From positions 80,501-144,500 of the forward strand of contig CASGBA010000005.1 of NCBI GenBank assembly GCA_949299755.1: a DNA stretch of 64,000 bases. Direction: 5' to 3'. The notes under the pieces were generated by a model, which saw nothing but the letters and a program-made list of their open reading frames with translations, was not told the origin of the DNA and searched no databases. The position numbers and the translations under genes were made by a program. Shown in pieces: positions 1 through 8,615 of the stretch. Within the stretch, counting starts at the first letter, position 1. The number at the start of each line of letters is the position of its first letter. This DNA is from an uncultured Treponema sp. GTDB lineage: Bacteria > Spirochaetota > Spirochaetia > Treponematales > Treponemataceae.

Positions 1-1076
1 GTTTCCGGTGTCCAGCTCCAGTCATTTTCCATAACTTCCGCCGTTACTTCCGCCAGGGCCGAAAAACTGAAGGCTCCCTCCAGGAAAGCGTGTACAGCCA
101 CTTCGTTGGATGCGTTGAAAGCTATCGGATATCCGCCTCTAAGAGCCGCGGCTTTATAGGCTATGCCTAAAAGCGGGAAGGAATCCCTCCTCGGAGGCTC
201 AAAGGTCATTTCGCAGGGAATGTCAAAGGTGAATTTTTCCAGCAGGTTCTCTTTTTTTTCAGGCCAGCACAGGGCTGAAAGAATGGGCCTCCTCATGTCC
301 GGGTATGAAGCTTGACAGTACAAATCCCCGTCCATTGTGCGGATGAACGAATGGACAAGACTCTGGGGATGTATAACCACTTTCACTTTTTCAGGGTTAA
401 AATCAAATAAAACACAGGCTTCAATCACCTCCAGGCCTTTGTTCGCCAAAGATGCGGAATCAACTGTGATTTTTGCCCCCATAGACCAGGTGGGATGCTT
501 TAACGCATCCTGTACGGTGGCCGTCGCGATTTTTTCCTCCGTCCATGTTCTGAATGGGCCGCCGGATGCCGTCAGGATTATTTCATCCACCGACTCTTTT
601 CCAAAGGCTTCGATAAGATGGAAAACAGCGGAATGTTCCGAATCCACCGGAAGTATTTTTTTTCCTGTACGTTCCGCCAGTGGAATAATCAAATTACCAG
701 CCATTACCGCTGTCTCTTTGTTTGCCAAGGCTAAATCTTTCCCTGATTCAAGAACAGCTTTGGAAGGAAATAATCCCGCGGCTCCGGCTATACCGTTTAC
801 TGCAATATCAGCTTCCGTACAAGTAATCATTGAAATGAGGGCGTCCTGTCCATCCTTTGAAACCAATACCGCCGCCGCATCCGGGAATTCCTTTTTCAAT
901 TGCTCAAAGCCATTTCCATTGGAATTGGCGGAAAACCCGGCAAGCTCAAACCTTTCAGGGTATTTTTTTATACAATCAATTGTGCTTGAACCAATCGAAC
1001 CGGTTGCACCTAAAACAAGAACCTTCTTTTTTGAGATTTTTTCCCCGGATTTTTTTTTAGAAACGCATCCGCTCAT
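1..1076 (-). CDS. dxr: 1-deoxy-D-xylulose 5-phosphate reductoisomerase, 3' end outside window
   Basis: Second enzyme of the MEP isoprenoid pathway: it converts DXP to MEP with NADPH and a divalent metal in the cytoplasm. I translated it from the minus strand. About 358 codons are present, so only the last few dozen residues are missing beyond base 1. The NADPH-binding GATGSIGSS lies at residues 23-31, followed by NGIAGAAG, the metal-site segment LPVDSEHSA, LTASGGPF and NKGLEVIEA. The ATG at 1076 overlaps the cdsA stop (ATGA), which implies translational coupling. A lysine-rich 17-residue leader precedes the Rossmann strand, so a later start is possible, but the ATGA overlap favours this one. 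Last visible gene of the rpsB-tsf-frr-uppS-cdsA-dxr operon; the combination of uppS, cdsA and dxr links isoprenoid and lipid precursor supply. Confidence 0.96.
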   Translation of the reverse strand, partial: MSGCVSKKKSGEKISKKKVLVLGATGSIGSSTIDCIKKYPERFELAGFSANSNGNGFEQLKKEFPDAAAVLVSKDGQDALISMITCTEADIAVNGIAGAAGLFPSKAVLESGKDLALANKETAVMAGNLIIPLAERTGKKILPVDSEHSAVFHLIEAFGKESVDEIILTASGGPFRTWTEEKIATATVQDALKHPTWSMGAKITVDSASLANKGLEVIEACVLFDFNPEKVKVVIHPQSLVHSFIRTMDGDLYCQASYPDMRRPILSALCWPEKKENLLEKFTFDIPCEMTFEPPRRDSFPLLGIAYKAAALRGGYPIAFNASNEVAVHAFLEGAFSFSALAEVTAEVMENDWSWTPE

Positions 1077-1930
1077 AACACCTCAAAGCCGAAAAGGATA
1101 TCACATAGAATGTAAAATACAGGTGCGGAAAGTAAAACGGAATCAATGCTGTCCAGAATTCCACCCCGTCCCGGCATAAATGATCCCGAGTCTTTTATAC
1201 CGGTCGCTCTTTTTAGGATCGATTCCGCAATGTCTCCGATGATGGCGGCGGTGGCGATAAAAAAAGCCAGTAAGAACATTTTCCAAATGGGGCCTGAAAA
1301 AACTTCGGGGAACAGAAAATATCCCGCAAGGCTTCCTCCAATGCTTCCGGCATAACCGCCCGCAAAACCCACCAGGCTTTTGTTCGGACTCGCAGGGACA
1401 AATCCTCTGTTCCCCTTACCGAAAAGAATTCCTAAAAGCCACGCTATTGAGTCGCATCCAAAAACCATCAGGAAAAATATGCAAAAAAGGATTCCAGCGT
1501 GTTCCCATACAGTCATGATTGAAAGAAAGAGCACAAAGAATCCAGGATAATATATTACAAGGAATCCAGAGGAAATGCGCTCAAGGGATTTTTCAAACTG
1601 CCCGGAGAAAGAACATATGAATTCGTAAAACAAGATTACAATTGCAGACAAAGCCATCGCAAAGAAAATGAATCTGAATGAAATTGAAAAGACAGCGCAA
1701 CATACGGCTGTCAGAGGCGTTATGATTCCCGCAATAACCATTTGAATGGTGGAATAAACCGCCATCTTTTTGGAAAGCATGATGCGCATTTCTATTATTG
1801 CCAATATGGAAAAGAAAATGATTTCTATTTGAAAAATAATATAGTGGAAATGGGGAACCAGGAGAATTGTCGCGATAAAAAGAGGGATTCCGAGAAAAAA
1901 CAAAAAAAGCCTTTCCGAAAGTTTACTCAT
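1073..1930 (-). CDS. cdsA: Phosphatidate cytidylyltransferase (CDP-diacylglycerol synthase)
   Basis: Integral membrane enzyme making CDP-diacylglycerol from CTP and phosphatidic acid, the branch point of phospholipid synthesis. The 285-residue protein is a string of hydrophobic helices and ends with the family signature: SILKRATGIKDSG, then GRGGILDSIDS near residues 252-264, with the acidic metal-binding Asp residues intact. The first residues (MSKLSERLFLFFLGIPLF) go straight into the first membrane segment. ATGA overlaps join it to uppS upstream and dxr downstream, so the three genes are very likely co-translated. Length and order are normal for the family. Confidence 0.96.
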   Translation of the reverse strand: MSKLSERLFLFFLGIPLFIATILLVPHFHYIIFQIEIIFFSILAIIEMRIMLSKKMAVYSTIQMVIAGIITPLTAVCCAVFSISFRFIFFAMALSAIVILFYEFICSFSGQFEKSLERISSGFLVIYYPGFFVLFLSIMTVWEHAGILFCIFFLMVFGCDSIAWLLGILFGKGNRGFVPASPNKSLVGFAGGYAGSIGGSLAGYFLFPEVFSGPIWKMFLLAFFIATAAIIGDIAESILKRATGIKDSGSFMPGRGGILDSIDSVLLSAPVFYILCDILFGFEVL

Positions 1931-2649
1931 AAACCACCGAACCTCCGCTCCCTGTTTGCAAAATCAGCGACGGCTCTTTCGAAATGTTCCCCCGTCCAGT
2001 CCGGCCAAAGTTCCGGGCTGAAATATAATTCTGCATAAGCCGACTGCCATAAAAGAAAATTGCTTATCCGCCTGTCCCCTCCGGTACGAATCAATAAATC
2101 CACCGGGGGGAGGGAGGGGATATCGCAAAAAGACTGGAATTTTTCTTCCGTTAAATTTGCAATGTCATCCTGTGACATTTTTTTTACGGCACGGATAATT
2201 TCATCCCTGCCGCCGTAGTTTATTGCAAGCACAACCGACGTCCCCGTGTAACCGGAGGTTTTGCCGCATACATCGGTGATTTCCGATGCAACGTCTTCCG
2301 GCAAGCCTGCAATGTCTCCGATAAATCTGACACGTATTCCGTTTTCAATGTAAAAGTTCATCTCGGCCCGTAAATGGGTTTTTACGAGACGCATCAGGAA
2401 ACCGACTTCCTCCTCGGTACGTTTCCAGTTTTCAGTTGAAAACGTATAAAGGGTGATAAAGTCAATTCCCATTTCAGAAGCTTTTTTTACCACGGACTTA
2501 GCCGATTCCAAACCCTGTTTGTGTCCCATCGTCCTGGGCTGGCCGCGTTTCTTTGCCCAACGGCCGTTCCCGTCCATAATCACCGCGACGTGTTTTGGAA
2601 GAGAATCATGTTCAAAACCGGATGTCTGTGGTACGGATTCAGCAGCCAA
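1927..2649 (-). CDS. uppS: Undecaprenyl diphosphate synthase (cis-prenyltransferase)
   Basis: Condenses isopentenyl diphosphate onto farnesyl diphosphate to give the C55 carrier for cell-wall synthesis; a soluble, membrane-associated enzyme. HVAVIMDGNGRWAKKRG at residues 20-36 carries the catalytic Asp26, and the C-terminal RTGGDRRISNFLLWQ...ELYF block binds IPP. At 240 residues it has the family's usual length. The start is a TTG one base after the frr stop: the first in-frame ATG is inside the catalytic motif, so the TTG is needed. Its stop overlaps the cdsA start (ATGA). Confidence 0.96.
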   Translation of the reverse strand: MAAESVPQTSGFEHDSLPKHVAVIMDGNGRWAKKRGQPRTMGHKQGLESAKSVVKKASEMGIDFITLYTFSTENWKRTEEEVGFLMRLVKTHLRAEMNFYIENGIRVRFIGDIAGLPEDVASEITDVCGKTSGYTGTSVVLAINYGGRDEIIRAVKKMSQDDIANLTEEKFQSFCDIPSLPPVDLLIRTGGDRRISNFLLWQSAYAELYFSPELWPDWTGEHFERAVADFANRERRFGGL

Positions 2650-2650
2650 T

Positions 2651-3205
2651 TTATCCTTCCATTATTTCCTTTTCTTTCTCATCCAGGATTTTGTTTATTT
2701 CCTGAATGAAAGAATCCGTGGATTTTTGCAGGGAAGTTTCCTCCGCTTTCAATCCGTCTTCAGTAATCTCTCCGTTTTTCTGGGCTTTTTTCAGCGCATC
2801 GTTCGCATCACGCCTTATGTTCCTTACAGCGACACGGCTCTGCTCTGCCAAAGCCTTCGACTGCTTGACCAAATCCTTCCTGCGTTCTTCCGTCAGGGGA
2901 GGAATCGCAATACGGATAACTTTACCGTCATTCGAAGGATTCAATCCAAGCTCTGATTTCTGAAGGGCTTTTTCAATTTCAGAAATCAATCCCTTGTCCC
3001 AAGGCTGGATTACAACAAGCCTTGCTTCCGGAATTGAAATAGAGGCCACCTGGGGAAGGGGGGATTTATCCCCGTAGCAATCAACCCGGATTTTGTCAAA
3101 GAGGGAAGCCGAAGCCCGCCCCGTCCTTATGGAATTGAATTCTTCCTTGAGGTTAGCCACCGATTTCTTCATCCGCTCTATATGCGGAGTAACAATGTCA
3201 GACAT
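2651..3205 (-). CDS. frr: Ribosome recycling factor
   Basis: Splits post-termination ribosomes together with EF-G. The 184-residue protein has the family features: an N-terminal helix with HIERMKKSVANLKEEF, then NSIRTGRASASLFDKI and the conserved LPQVASISIPEARLVVIQPWD, followed by the long C-terminal coiled helices (LTEERRKDLVKQSKALAEQ). A GGAG lies upstream of the ATG. It sits 18 bases after tsf in the classical rpsB-tsf-frr order. Confidence 0.97.
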   Translation of the reverse strand: MSDIVTPHIERMKKSVANLKEEFNSIRTGRASASLFDKIRVDCYGDKSPLPQVASISIPEARLVVIQPWDKGLISEIEKALQKSELGLNPSNDGKVIRIAIPPLTEERRKDLVKQSKALAEQSRVAVRNIRRDANDALKKAQKNGEITEDGLKAEETSLQKSTDSFIQEINKILDEKEKEIMEG

Positions 3206-3223
3206 ATCAGGCTCCGTGGGATT

Positions 3224-4069
3224 TTACTTTCCGCCGAGCTGGAAAAGAACCATCTTGGACAAGGAGATTTTTGCTCCTGCATTCTTTCCAACTTCTTCCA
3301 TTTTCTTTGCCACGGAAACCTTGTCATCCTTAACGAAGGGCTGTTCCATGAAACAAATATCCGACAAATGTTTTTTCAGCTTGCCTTGGACAATACCGTT
3401 TTTCACGTTTTCAGGTTTGTCAAGCTCGGCAACCTGTTTTGTGAAAATTTCGGTCTGTTCATCGATATAGCTTTTGTCCACGGAGTTCTTGTCCACATAC
3501 ATGGGGGTAAAAGCCGCCACATGGAGGCAGCAGTCATAGGCAAAATCCTGGATTTCCTTGGAACCGAAAACCTCAGGTTTATCAGCCTTCAAAACAATTA
3601 CAACCCCTGTTTTTTTATCGGAATGGACATATTTTGAAATATACTCATCCTTTGCAGCTGTATAAGCGAAAAGGCGGCCGATGCCCATGTTTTCACGTAC
3701 CCTGGTAGCAAGATCGAGCATTTTATCTTTGAGTTCCTGGGTTACTTCCGTGCAGCCTTTTTCAAAACCTGTGTTCAGGATGTCTGTTCCAACCGCCAAA
3801 AAATCCGCGTTTTTAGCCACAAAGTCTGTTTCACAGGTTAATTCAACCATGAGGACGCGTCCATTTTCACATTTAATCATTACGACGCCTTCGCTTGTAT
3901 CCCTGTCAGCTCTTTTTTCTACGGCGGCAAGCCCTTTCTCTTTCAATATTTTTTCCGCGGCGGCGGCATCACCCCCTGCCTCCATAAGGGCTTTTTTACA
4001 TTCCATCATTCCTGCTCCGGTTTTTTCCCGGAGCGCCTTAACATCACCAGCTTTAATATCCATTTCCAT
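3224..4069 (-). CDS. tsf: Translation elongation factor Ts
   Basis: Nucleotide exchange factor for EF-Tu. The N-terminal UBA-like domain reads VKALREKTGAGMMECKKAL, and the core signature TCETDFVAKNADF is intact. The open frame begins with a TTG at 4072. I chose the ATG at 4069 because AAGGATT lies just upstream; another ATG at 4063 (MDIKAGDV) is possible. At about 281 residues it is close to the normal length. It lies 60 bases downstream of rpsB in the same transcript. Confidence 0.96.
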   Translation of the reverse strand: MEMDIKAGDVKALREKTGAGMMECKKALMEAGGDAAAAEKILKEKGLAAVEKRADRDTSEGVVMIKCENGRVLMVELTCETDFVAKNADFLAVGTDILNTGFEKGCTEVTQELKDKMLDLATRVRENMGIGRLFAYTAAKDEYISKYVHSDKKTGVVIVLKADKPEVFGSKEIQDFAYDCCLHVAAFTPMYVDKNSVDKSYIDEQTEIFTKQVAELDKPENVKNGIVQGKLKKHLSDICFMEQPFVKDDKVSVAKKMEEVGKNAGAKISLSKMVLFQLGGK

Positions 4070-4133
4070 CAATCCTTAATATTTTATTTTCATGCCGAAG
4101 GGCCGGATCCTTCCGGATACCGTCCCTTAATAA

Positions 4134-5012
4134 TCAATTATCCCCGTATACTTTATCCTCATCAATCAGACTGTCATCTTCAGACGCGGAAAGATCCTCT
4201 TCCTTCGGTTCATCTGGGGTATAGTTGCTGTAATCTTCGATTTCAATTTCCTTGTCCAAGGGAGCTGAATTGAAGGATTCAGCGTATTCTTCATCTTCAT
4301 CCTGAAGGTTTTCAATGATTTTCAAACCGGCATCATGGTTTGCTTCCACCACCGCATTTGCGATAATCTGGGTAAACAGGGAAATGGCGCGGATTGCGTC
4401 GTCGTTTCCAGGGATGGGGAAGTCAATGCCTTCTGGATTACAGTTCGTGTCCACTACAGCGACAATCGGGATTCCCATCCTCCGGGCTTCCGCCACAGCG
4501 ATGGCTTCTTTTCTTGTGTCAATTACAAAGATAATACCGGGCAGTTCCCTCATTTCCTTTATTCCGCCCAGGTTTTTTTCCAGTTTGGTTTTTTCTTTTT
4601 GGAGGGAGGCGACTTCCTTTTTTGTAAGGCTTTCAAAGGTGCCGTCAATTTCCATCTTTTCTATTTTTTTTAGTCTCAACAGGCTTTTTTTGATTGTTGA
4701 AAAGTTAGTAAGCATACCACCAAGCCAGCGGTTGTTTACAAAAAACATTCCGCACCGTTCCGCTTCTTTTGCGATTGTCTGCTGGGCTTGTTTTTTTGTT
4801 CCCACAAACAAGACGCTCTTCCCGGCCTCGGCTGTTTTTCTTACAGCTTCATAAGCTTCCTTAATCGAAAGAATCGTTTTCTGCAAGTCGATAATATGAA
4901 TCCCGTTCCTTTCTGAAAAAATGTACTTTTTCATGCGGGGATCCCAGCGTTTAACCTGATGTCCGAAATGCACTCCGGATTCAAGCAGGTTTTTCATGGT
5001 TACTACTGCCAT
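4134..5012 (-). CDS. rpsB: 30S ribosomal protein S2
   Basis: Small-subunit ribosomal protein. It begins [19 protein letters not shown] and contains [19 protein letters not shown] and [12 protein letters not shown], all diagnostic. At 292 residues it exceeds the usual 230-260 because of an acidic C-terminal tail (about residues 235-292, rich in Asp and Glu, ending KVYGDN). A strong ribosome site (AAAGGAGAAAATC) precedes the ATG. It is first in the translation operon; AT-rich TATA-like sequences around 5117-5145 on the minus strand could be its promoter. Confidence 0.97.
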   Translation of the reverse strand: MAVVTMKNLLESGVHFGHQVKRWDPRMKKYIFSERNGIHIIDLQKTILSIKEAYEAVRKTAEAGKSVLFVGTKKQAQQTIAKEAERCGMFFVNNRWLGGMLTNFSTIKKSLLRLKKIEKMEIDGTFESLTKKEVASLQKEKTKLEKNLGGIKEMRELPGIIFVIDTRKEAIAVAEARRMGIPIVAVVDTNCNPEGIDFPIPGNDDAIRAISLFTQIIANAVVEANHDAGLKIIENLQDEDEEYAESFNSAPLDKEIEIEDYSNYTPDEPKEEDLSASEDDSLIDEDKVYGDN

Positions 5013-5140
5013 GATTTTCTCCTTTCCGCGTTTTATATCACGCGCCCTTCTCTGTTTCTCGGTTCCAGTTTTCCGTATGCTTTCAGCGGCCGGCCGGAAC
5101 CGGAGGATATACGCCTTTAACGGCGTGTTTATATAGCATA

Positions 5141-5740
5141 CTATACTATAAAACTGTATTTATGTTCAAGTAACACCTCATACAACAAGTCCACAGGCAG
5201 TCCAACGGCCCCGGAGTAGGAACCATCGATTCGTTTTATAAAGCAGGCGGCCAATCCCTGTATTTTGTACGCTCCGGCCGCTCCCTGCCATTCCCCTGTT
5301 TCAAGGTATTTGTCGATGGTGTCCCCGCTTAAATCGGCAAAGAAAACTTTAGTGCGGCTTATTTTTGTTGAGACATAATGGGTTCCGCTTCCGAAAAAAC
5401 ACAGGGCGGTTATAATCTCATGTTCTTTTCCTGAAAAAGTTTCCAGCATTGAATATGCTGAATCCCTGTCCGCCGGTTTGCCGAAAATTTTCCCGTCCTG
5501 GGAAATTAGGGTGTCTGCACTCAATATCCATTTCGCCGTTATTTCTTTTTTGGAAAGCTTCATGGCGGCCGACAGTTTTTTCATTGCGTTAAGCTCCGCC
5601 AGTTCCTCAGGATTGCCTTTTTCCGGCATGATTTCGTTGCAGTCCGGTATCACCACCGTATAAGGAATTCCAAGCCGTTTTAATATTTCCTGTCTTCTCG
5701 GGGAAGATGAGGCTAAAATTATTGGTTCCATAAGATGCAA
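5141..5740 (-). CDS. maf: Maf-type nucleoside triphosphate pyrophosphatase
   Basis: House-cleaning pyrophosphatase that hydrolyses dTTP/UTP and modified nucleotides to monophosphates. The 199-residue protein shows the family N-terminus [18 protein letters not shown], the metal and catalytic segment WILSADTLI, and later [36 protein letters not shown] precedes the ATG at 5740; a second ATG (MEPIILASS) follows 9 bases later. It is divergent from tRNA-Arg, and the tRNA promoter lies in its upstream region. Confidence 0.93.
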   Translation of the reverse strand: MHLMEPIILASSSPRRQEILKRLGIPYTVVIPDCNEIMPEKGNPEELAELNAMKKLSAAMKLSKKEITAKWILSADTLISQDGKIFGKPADRDSAYSMLETFSGKEHEIITALCFFGSGTHYVSTKISRTKVFFADLSGDTIDKYLETGEWQGAAGAYKIQGLAACFIKRIDGSYSGAVGLPVDLLYEVLLEHKYSFIV

Positions 5741-5749
5741 ACCCTCCGA

Positions 5750-5778
5750 TTGACAAAAAAGGAAAGTAATACAATAAT
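5750..5778 (+). promoter_or_regulatory. Promoter of tRNA-Arg
   Basis: TTGACA at 5750-5755, a 17-base spacer, then AATAAT at 5773-5778. This is a near-consensus vegetative promoter 23 bases before the tRNA. Confidence 0.7.
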
Positions 5779-5801
5779 AGGGCAGAATCGGTTTGTTCCA
5801 C

Positions 5802-5875
5802 GGAAGATTAGCTCATTTGGATAGAGCGTTGCCCTCCGGAGGCAAAGGCGGTGGGTTCGAATCCCGCATCTTCCA
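5802..5875 (+). tRNA. tRNA-Arg (CCG anticodon)
   Basis: The acceptor stem GGAAGAT pairs with ATCTTCC. The anticodon stem TTGCC/GGCAA encloses loop CTCCGGA, giving anticodon CCG. The T arm GGTTCGAATCC is present. No CCA is encoded after the discriminator A at 5875, so the cca product (9463-10845) is needed to finish it. Confidence 0.95.
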
Positions 5876-5946
5876 ATTTATCCGCCCTGTTTGTTACAGG
5901 TAAAAATCAAAGAAGAGGCCGCCCGGAAGCGCGCCTCTCCGTGTTT

Positions 5947-5980
5947 AAATCCCGCTGTTTTGCAGACGGGATTTTTTGTT
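5947..5980 (+). terminator. Rho-independent terminator after tRNA-Arg
   Basis: The 8-bp stem AAATCCCG (5947-5954) pairs with CGGGATTT (5967-5974) and is followed by a T-rich tail. It lies between tRNA-Arg and the convergent HEAT-repeat gene, so it may act on both strands. Confidence 0.8.
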
Positions 5981-6772
5981 TTACAGGCCTTGGGATGTTT
6001 CAGCAGGCTTTGTTGTATCCGCTGTTTCTGAATTGTTTTTGTTTTCGCCGCTATTCCCTGAGGAATGGATTGACTTCAAAACCTCATAAGCCCGGTTCCT
6101 TACAGGCGTAACATAATTATAGTTGCTTGCTATCCGGAGTATGTTTTCAAGCATTCCGCTTTTGTTTTCAACATTGGGGGCAAGCTTTTCGTATGTATTC
6201 AAAATTTCGTAGGCCAGGGAGCTGGTGGGAAGGATAATGTCGAATTTCCTGGCAATCCAGTTCACCATTTCCACAACTTCATCATTCTCATTGGAGCCGA
6301 TGTCACCCAAGGCTTTTACCGCGGCGCTGATAACTGAAGGTTCATTATCGACATACATAACGGATATGAGGATGGGAACAGCCTCTTCAGAGCCTGTTTT
6401 ACCTAAAAGTTCGCAGGCTTTAAGCCTTATGTCCGGATAATTGTTCGCAACCCTGCCGTTTTCCCTCACCACGGTCAACATACCTTCACCGGCGAGAATT
6501 TTCAGGGCGTCAAACATTTCCTGGCTTTGCCGTCCGTTGTCAATAGCTTCTTCTATATATTGAAGCGCCACCTGTTTTGCGTCCCGTCCTTCCGCCCGGG
6601 CCATTTCTTTTATGATAACCCCTTCGGCGGAACTCAGATAAGCTTCCTCGACGGTCATAATTGAATCGGATTCTTCCTGTGACGTATCCGTGGACTGCGT
6701 CTGTTGTGCCGTAACCGGCAGAATCAAAAACAATACCGCCAATAAAGCTGAAACTGCGCATTTTCTGAACAT
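5981..6772 (-). CDS. Exported HEAT-repeat protein
   Basis: A Sec signal peptide (FRKCAVSALLAVLFLILPVTA|QQ) is followed by an acidic linker and helical repeats of the HEAT/PBS-lyase type, for example DIRLKACELLGKTGSEEAVPI and VISAAVKALGDIGSN. Such alpha-solenoid repeats mediate protein contacts; no catalytic motif is visible. The tail after about residue 235 is polar and low-complexity. The product is predicted to be periplasmic. It stands alone between a terminator and the next gene, 102 bases away. The specific function is unknown. Confidence 0.8.
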   Translation of the reverse strand: MFRKCAVSALLAVLFLILPVTAQQTQSTDTSQEESDSIMTVEEAYLSSAEGVIIKEMARAEGRDAKQVALQYIEEAIDNGRQSQEMFDALKILAGEGMLTVVRENGRVANNYPDIRLKACELLGKTGSEEAVPILISVMYVDNEPSVISAAVKALGDIGSNENDEVVEMVNWIARKFDIILPTSSLAYEILNTYEKLAPNVENKSGMLENILRIASNYNYVTPVRNRAYEVLKSIHSSGNSGENKNNSETADTTKPAETSQGL

Positions 6773-6874
6773 AAATCGACCCTCCTGGTCCGGTTAAAAA
6801 CCGTTAAATCAAATAAATAGTACTATACCAGCCGGAAATATCCAAGCTTTTTTTTACAAGGGCTGCAAATCCCT

Positions 6875-7549
6875 TTAATTTTTACCAACCAACTTCCATT
6901 CCCCGTCACTGCGTTTTTCCAATATGTAAACGGCGGCCCTCTGTCCCCTGGAAATTTCCATTATAACATAAACCCTTGTGGGGGTGATGAACCTTATGTC
7001 ATCCACCCGGATATTCTGCCGGGATGGAACAAACACATATTTAAAATAGTCTTCCAGGGATGTAAGCCGGATGTTCCTCTCCTGAAGGGCCATGGGAAGG
7101 CTTTTTGACACCCTGTCAAGATAATTTTTGCTGGACAGGGCCTTCCTGTATTCCGGGTCAAGATAGGTCAGCCATTTTGAGTAGTTCCGGTCCTTGGTGA
7201 TTTTATTCAAGTCGTCCACGACAATCTCAATTTCTGATTTTGTCTGCTTGAATTCGTGCATTGTTATTTCAACGGAATCCACCGTAACTACAACCGTGTT
7301 CTCATCGTCTTCAATGGACTGTTCTTCGGGGGAGGGTTGTTCCTCAACCTCCTGTTCCCGGGCAGGTATCACGGGTTCTTCCACCGGCGGGATTTCCTGG
7401 GTTTCCGGCAGCAAAACGGTCTCCGTTTCCGTATGGCTGTCCCGTGGAGTCTCTGCGGATTTACAGGCCGGAAAAAACAGGCACAGGGCTGATAAAAAAA
7501 CAGGGAAAAAGAATTTTTTTAAACCGGACAACATAAAATGATGATACAT
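6875..7549 (-). CDS. Putative lipoprotein with Glu/Pro-rich linker
   Basis: The N-terminus KKFFFPVFLSALCLFFPACKS looks like a lipoprotein signal with the modified Cys in PAC. A linker rich in Glu, Pro and Thr follows (about residues 33-85), and then a mixed alpha/beta C-terminal domain (EIEIVVDDLNKITKDRNYSK... to KRSDGEWKLVGKN) resembling an NTF2-like or SH3-like fold. I do not recognise a named family. The start may be the ATG at 7549 or the in-frame MLSGLKKF 15 bases later. It is divergent from coaD. Confidence 0.75.
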   Translation of the reverse strand: MYHHFMLSGLKKFFFPVFLSALCLFFPACKSAETPRDSHTETETVLLPETQEIPPVEEPVIPAREQEVEEQPSPEEQSIEDDENTVVVTVDSVEITMHEFKQTKSEIEIVVDDLNKITKDRNYSKWLTYLDPEYRKALSSKNYLDRVSKSLPMALQERNIRLTSLEDYFKYVFVPSRQNIRVDDIRFITPTRVYVIMEISRGQRAAVYILEKRSDGEWKLVGKN

Positions 7550-7576
7550 TCTTTTTATTGAAACGTCAAATAAATA

Positions 7577-7605
7577 TTGACGGATGGCGATGGTGCGCTT
7601 AACAT
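7577..7605 (+). promoter_or_regulatory. Promoter of coaD, leaderless-type
   Basis: TTGACG (7577-7582), a 17-base spacer, then TAACAT (7600-7605). The ATG at 7612 starts 6 bases after the -10 element, so transcription should begin at or next to the start codon. No Shine-Dalgarno is present. Confidence 0.65.
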
Positions 7606-7611
7606 ATCCGC

Positions 7612-8109
7612 ATGGTAAAAGCGGTTTTTGCCGGATCTTTTGATCCCCCCACTTTCGGGCATTTGAATATAATTGAACGCGCGCGGGTTATATTCAGTGA
7701 GGTTCACGTGGTTGTGGCGGTGAATAGTGAAAAAAAATACCTTTTTTCGAAAAACGAGAGGCTTTCCCTTATGAAAGGGCTTGTTTCCAAATGGGGTAAT
7801 GTTTCCGTCCATGCCTGGAACACATTGATTGTGGAATATGCAAAAAAAATAGGCGCGGGCGTATTGATCAGAGGCGTTAGGAATCTGGCGGATTTTTCTT
7901 ATGAGTTTGATCTTGCCATGATGAATAAAGGTTTGAATCCGGGGATTGAAACCGTGTTTCTTTCCACCGATCCGGAATATTTTGTGCTCCGGTCAAGCGC
8001 CATCAAAGAACTTGCCGGCCTTGGAGGGGATGTCTCCTCGATGGTTCCGGAATCCGTGGCGGCGGCTTTGTATGAAAAATACAGACCGCTTGACAGAAAC
8101 AGTGGCTGA
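7612..8109 (+). CDS. coaD: Phosphopantetheine adenylyltransferase
   Basis: Transfers AMP from ATP to 4'-phosphopantetheine, the penultimate step of coenzyme A synthesis. The nucleotidyltransferase signature [17 protein letters not shown] is at residues 8-24, and [21 protein letters not shown] and [21 protein letters not shown] are the substrate and ATP-binding blocks. Its 165 residues fit the family. It is the first gene of coaD-rpmF-acpP-rnc, a neighbourhood linking cofactor, ribosome and fatty-acid carrier genes; acyl carrier protein uses CoA as phosphopantetheine donor. It lacks a ribosome-binding site and has a leaderless-type promoter. Confidence 0.96.
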   Translation: MVKAVFAGSFDPPTFGHLNIIERARVIFSEVHVVVAVNSEKKYLFSKNERLSLMKGLVSKWGNVSVHAWNTLIVEYAKKIGAGVLIRGVRNLADFSYEFDLAMMNKGLNPGIETVFLSTDPEYFVLRSSAIKELAGLGGDVSSMVPESVAAALYEKYRPLDRNSG

Positions 8110-8152
8110 GGCTATGATAACCGGAAATTATTCTTGAATGAGAGGTTGACTT

Positions 8153-8341
8153 ATGGCAGTGCCAAGGGCTAAAACGTCAAAAGCCCGCACCCGCAGAAGG
8201 CAGGGGCTGAATATGCGTCTAAAAGCGCCGGCTCTGGTTGAATGCGCCGGTTGCGGTAATTTAATTGTTTCTCACCGCGTATGCCCGAAATGCGGATTTT
8301 ATCGCGGCAGGCAGGTTATCATTCCGGAAAATAACGGATAA
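8153..8341 (+). CDS. rpmF: 50S ribosomal protein L32
   Basis: A 62-residue ribosomal protein: MAVPRAKTSKARTRRRQG followed by a zinc-ribbon with CAGC (near residue 36) and CPKC (near residue 48). All four Cys are kept, so it is the zinc-binding form. The rpmF-acpP order is common in bacteria. Confidence 0.97.
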   Translation: MAVPRAKTSKARTRRRQGLNMRLKAPALVECAGCGNLIVSHRVCPKCGFYRGRQVIIPENNG

Positions 8342-8365
8342 AACAACGGATAAAAGGGGTGCATA

Positions 8366-8602
8366 ATGGACAAACTTTTTGAACAAATTCGGAAACTGAT
8401 TGCGGACAAACTTGACATCGATGAAGAGAAAGTAACTCTTGACGCTTCTTTCCGCCAGGATCTCGGTGCGGACAGTCTCGATACATACGAATTGGTGTAT
8501 GCCATCGAAGAAGAGCTTGGAATCCAAATTCCCGATGAAAAAGCCAACGAATTCGAAACTGTACGCGACGCATACGAATTCATCAAATCACAGCAATCAT
8601 AA
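8366..8602 (+). CDS. acpP: Acyl carrier protein
   Basis: A 78-residue acidic helical protein carrying growing fatty acids on a 4'-phosphopantetheine arm. The attachment Ser is in GADSLDTYELVYAIEEE. A strong AAGGGG-type ribosome site precedes the ATG, and 13 bases separate its stop from rnc. Confidence 0.97.
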   Translation: MDKLFEQIRKLIADKLDIDEEKVTLDASFRQDLGADSLDTYELVYAIEEELGIQIPDEKANEFETVRDAYEFIKSQQS

Positions 8603-8615
8603 GGATTACAGCGCC

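Noticed and set aside
337..1179. Long plus-strand open frame
   Set aside because: It lies antisense to dxr, whose minus-strand frame has clear family motifs. Shadow only.
5100..5140. Hairpin ACGCC/GGCGT between maf and rpsB
   Set aside because: No T run on either side, so no convincing terminator.
8439..8615. Upstream extension of rnc into acpP
   Set aside because: Out of frame with acpP and unlike RNase III; ATG at 8616 fits the family start.
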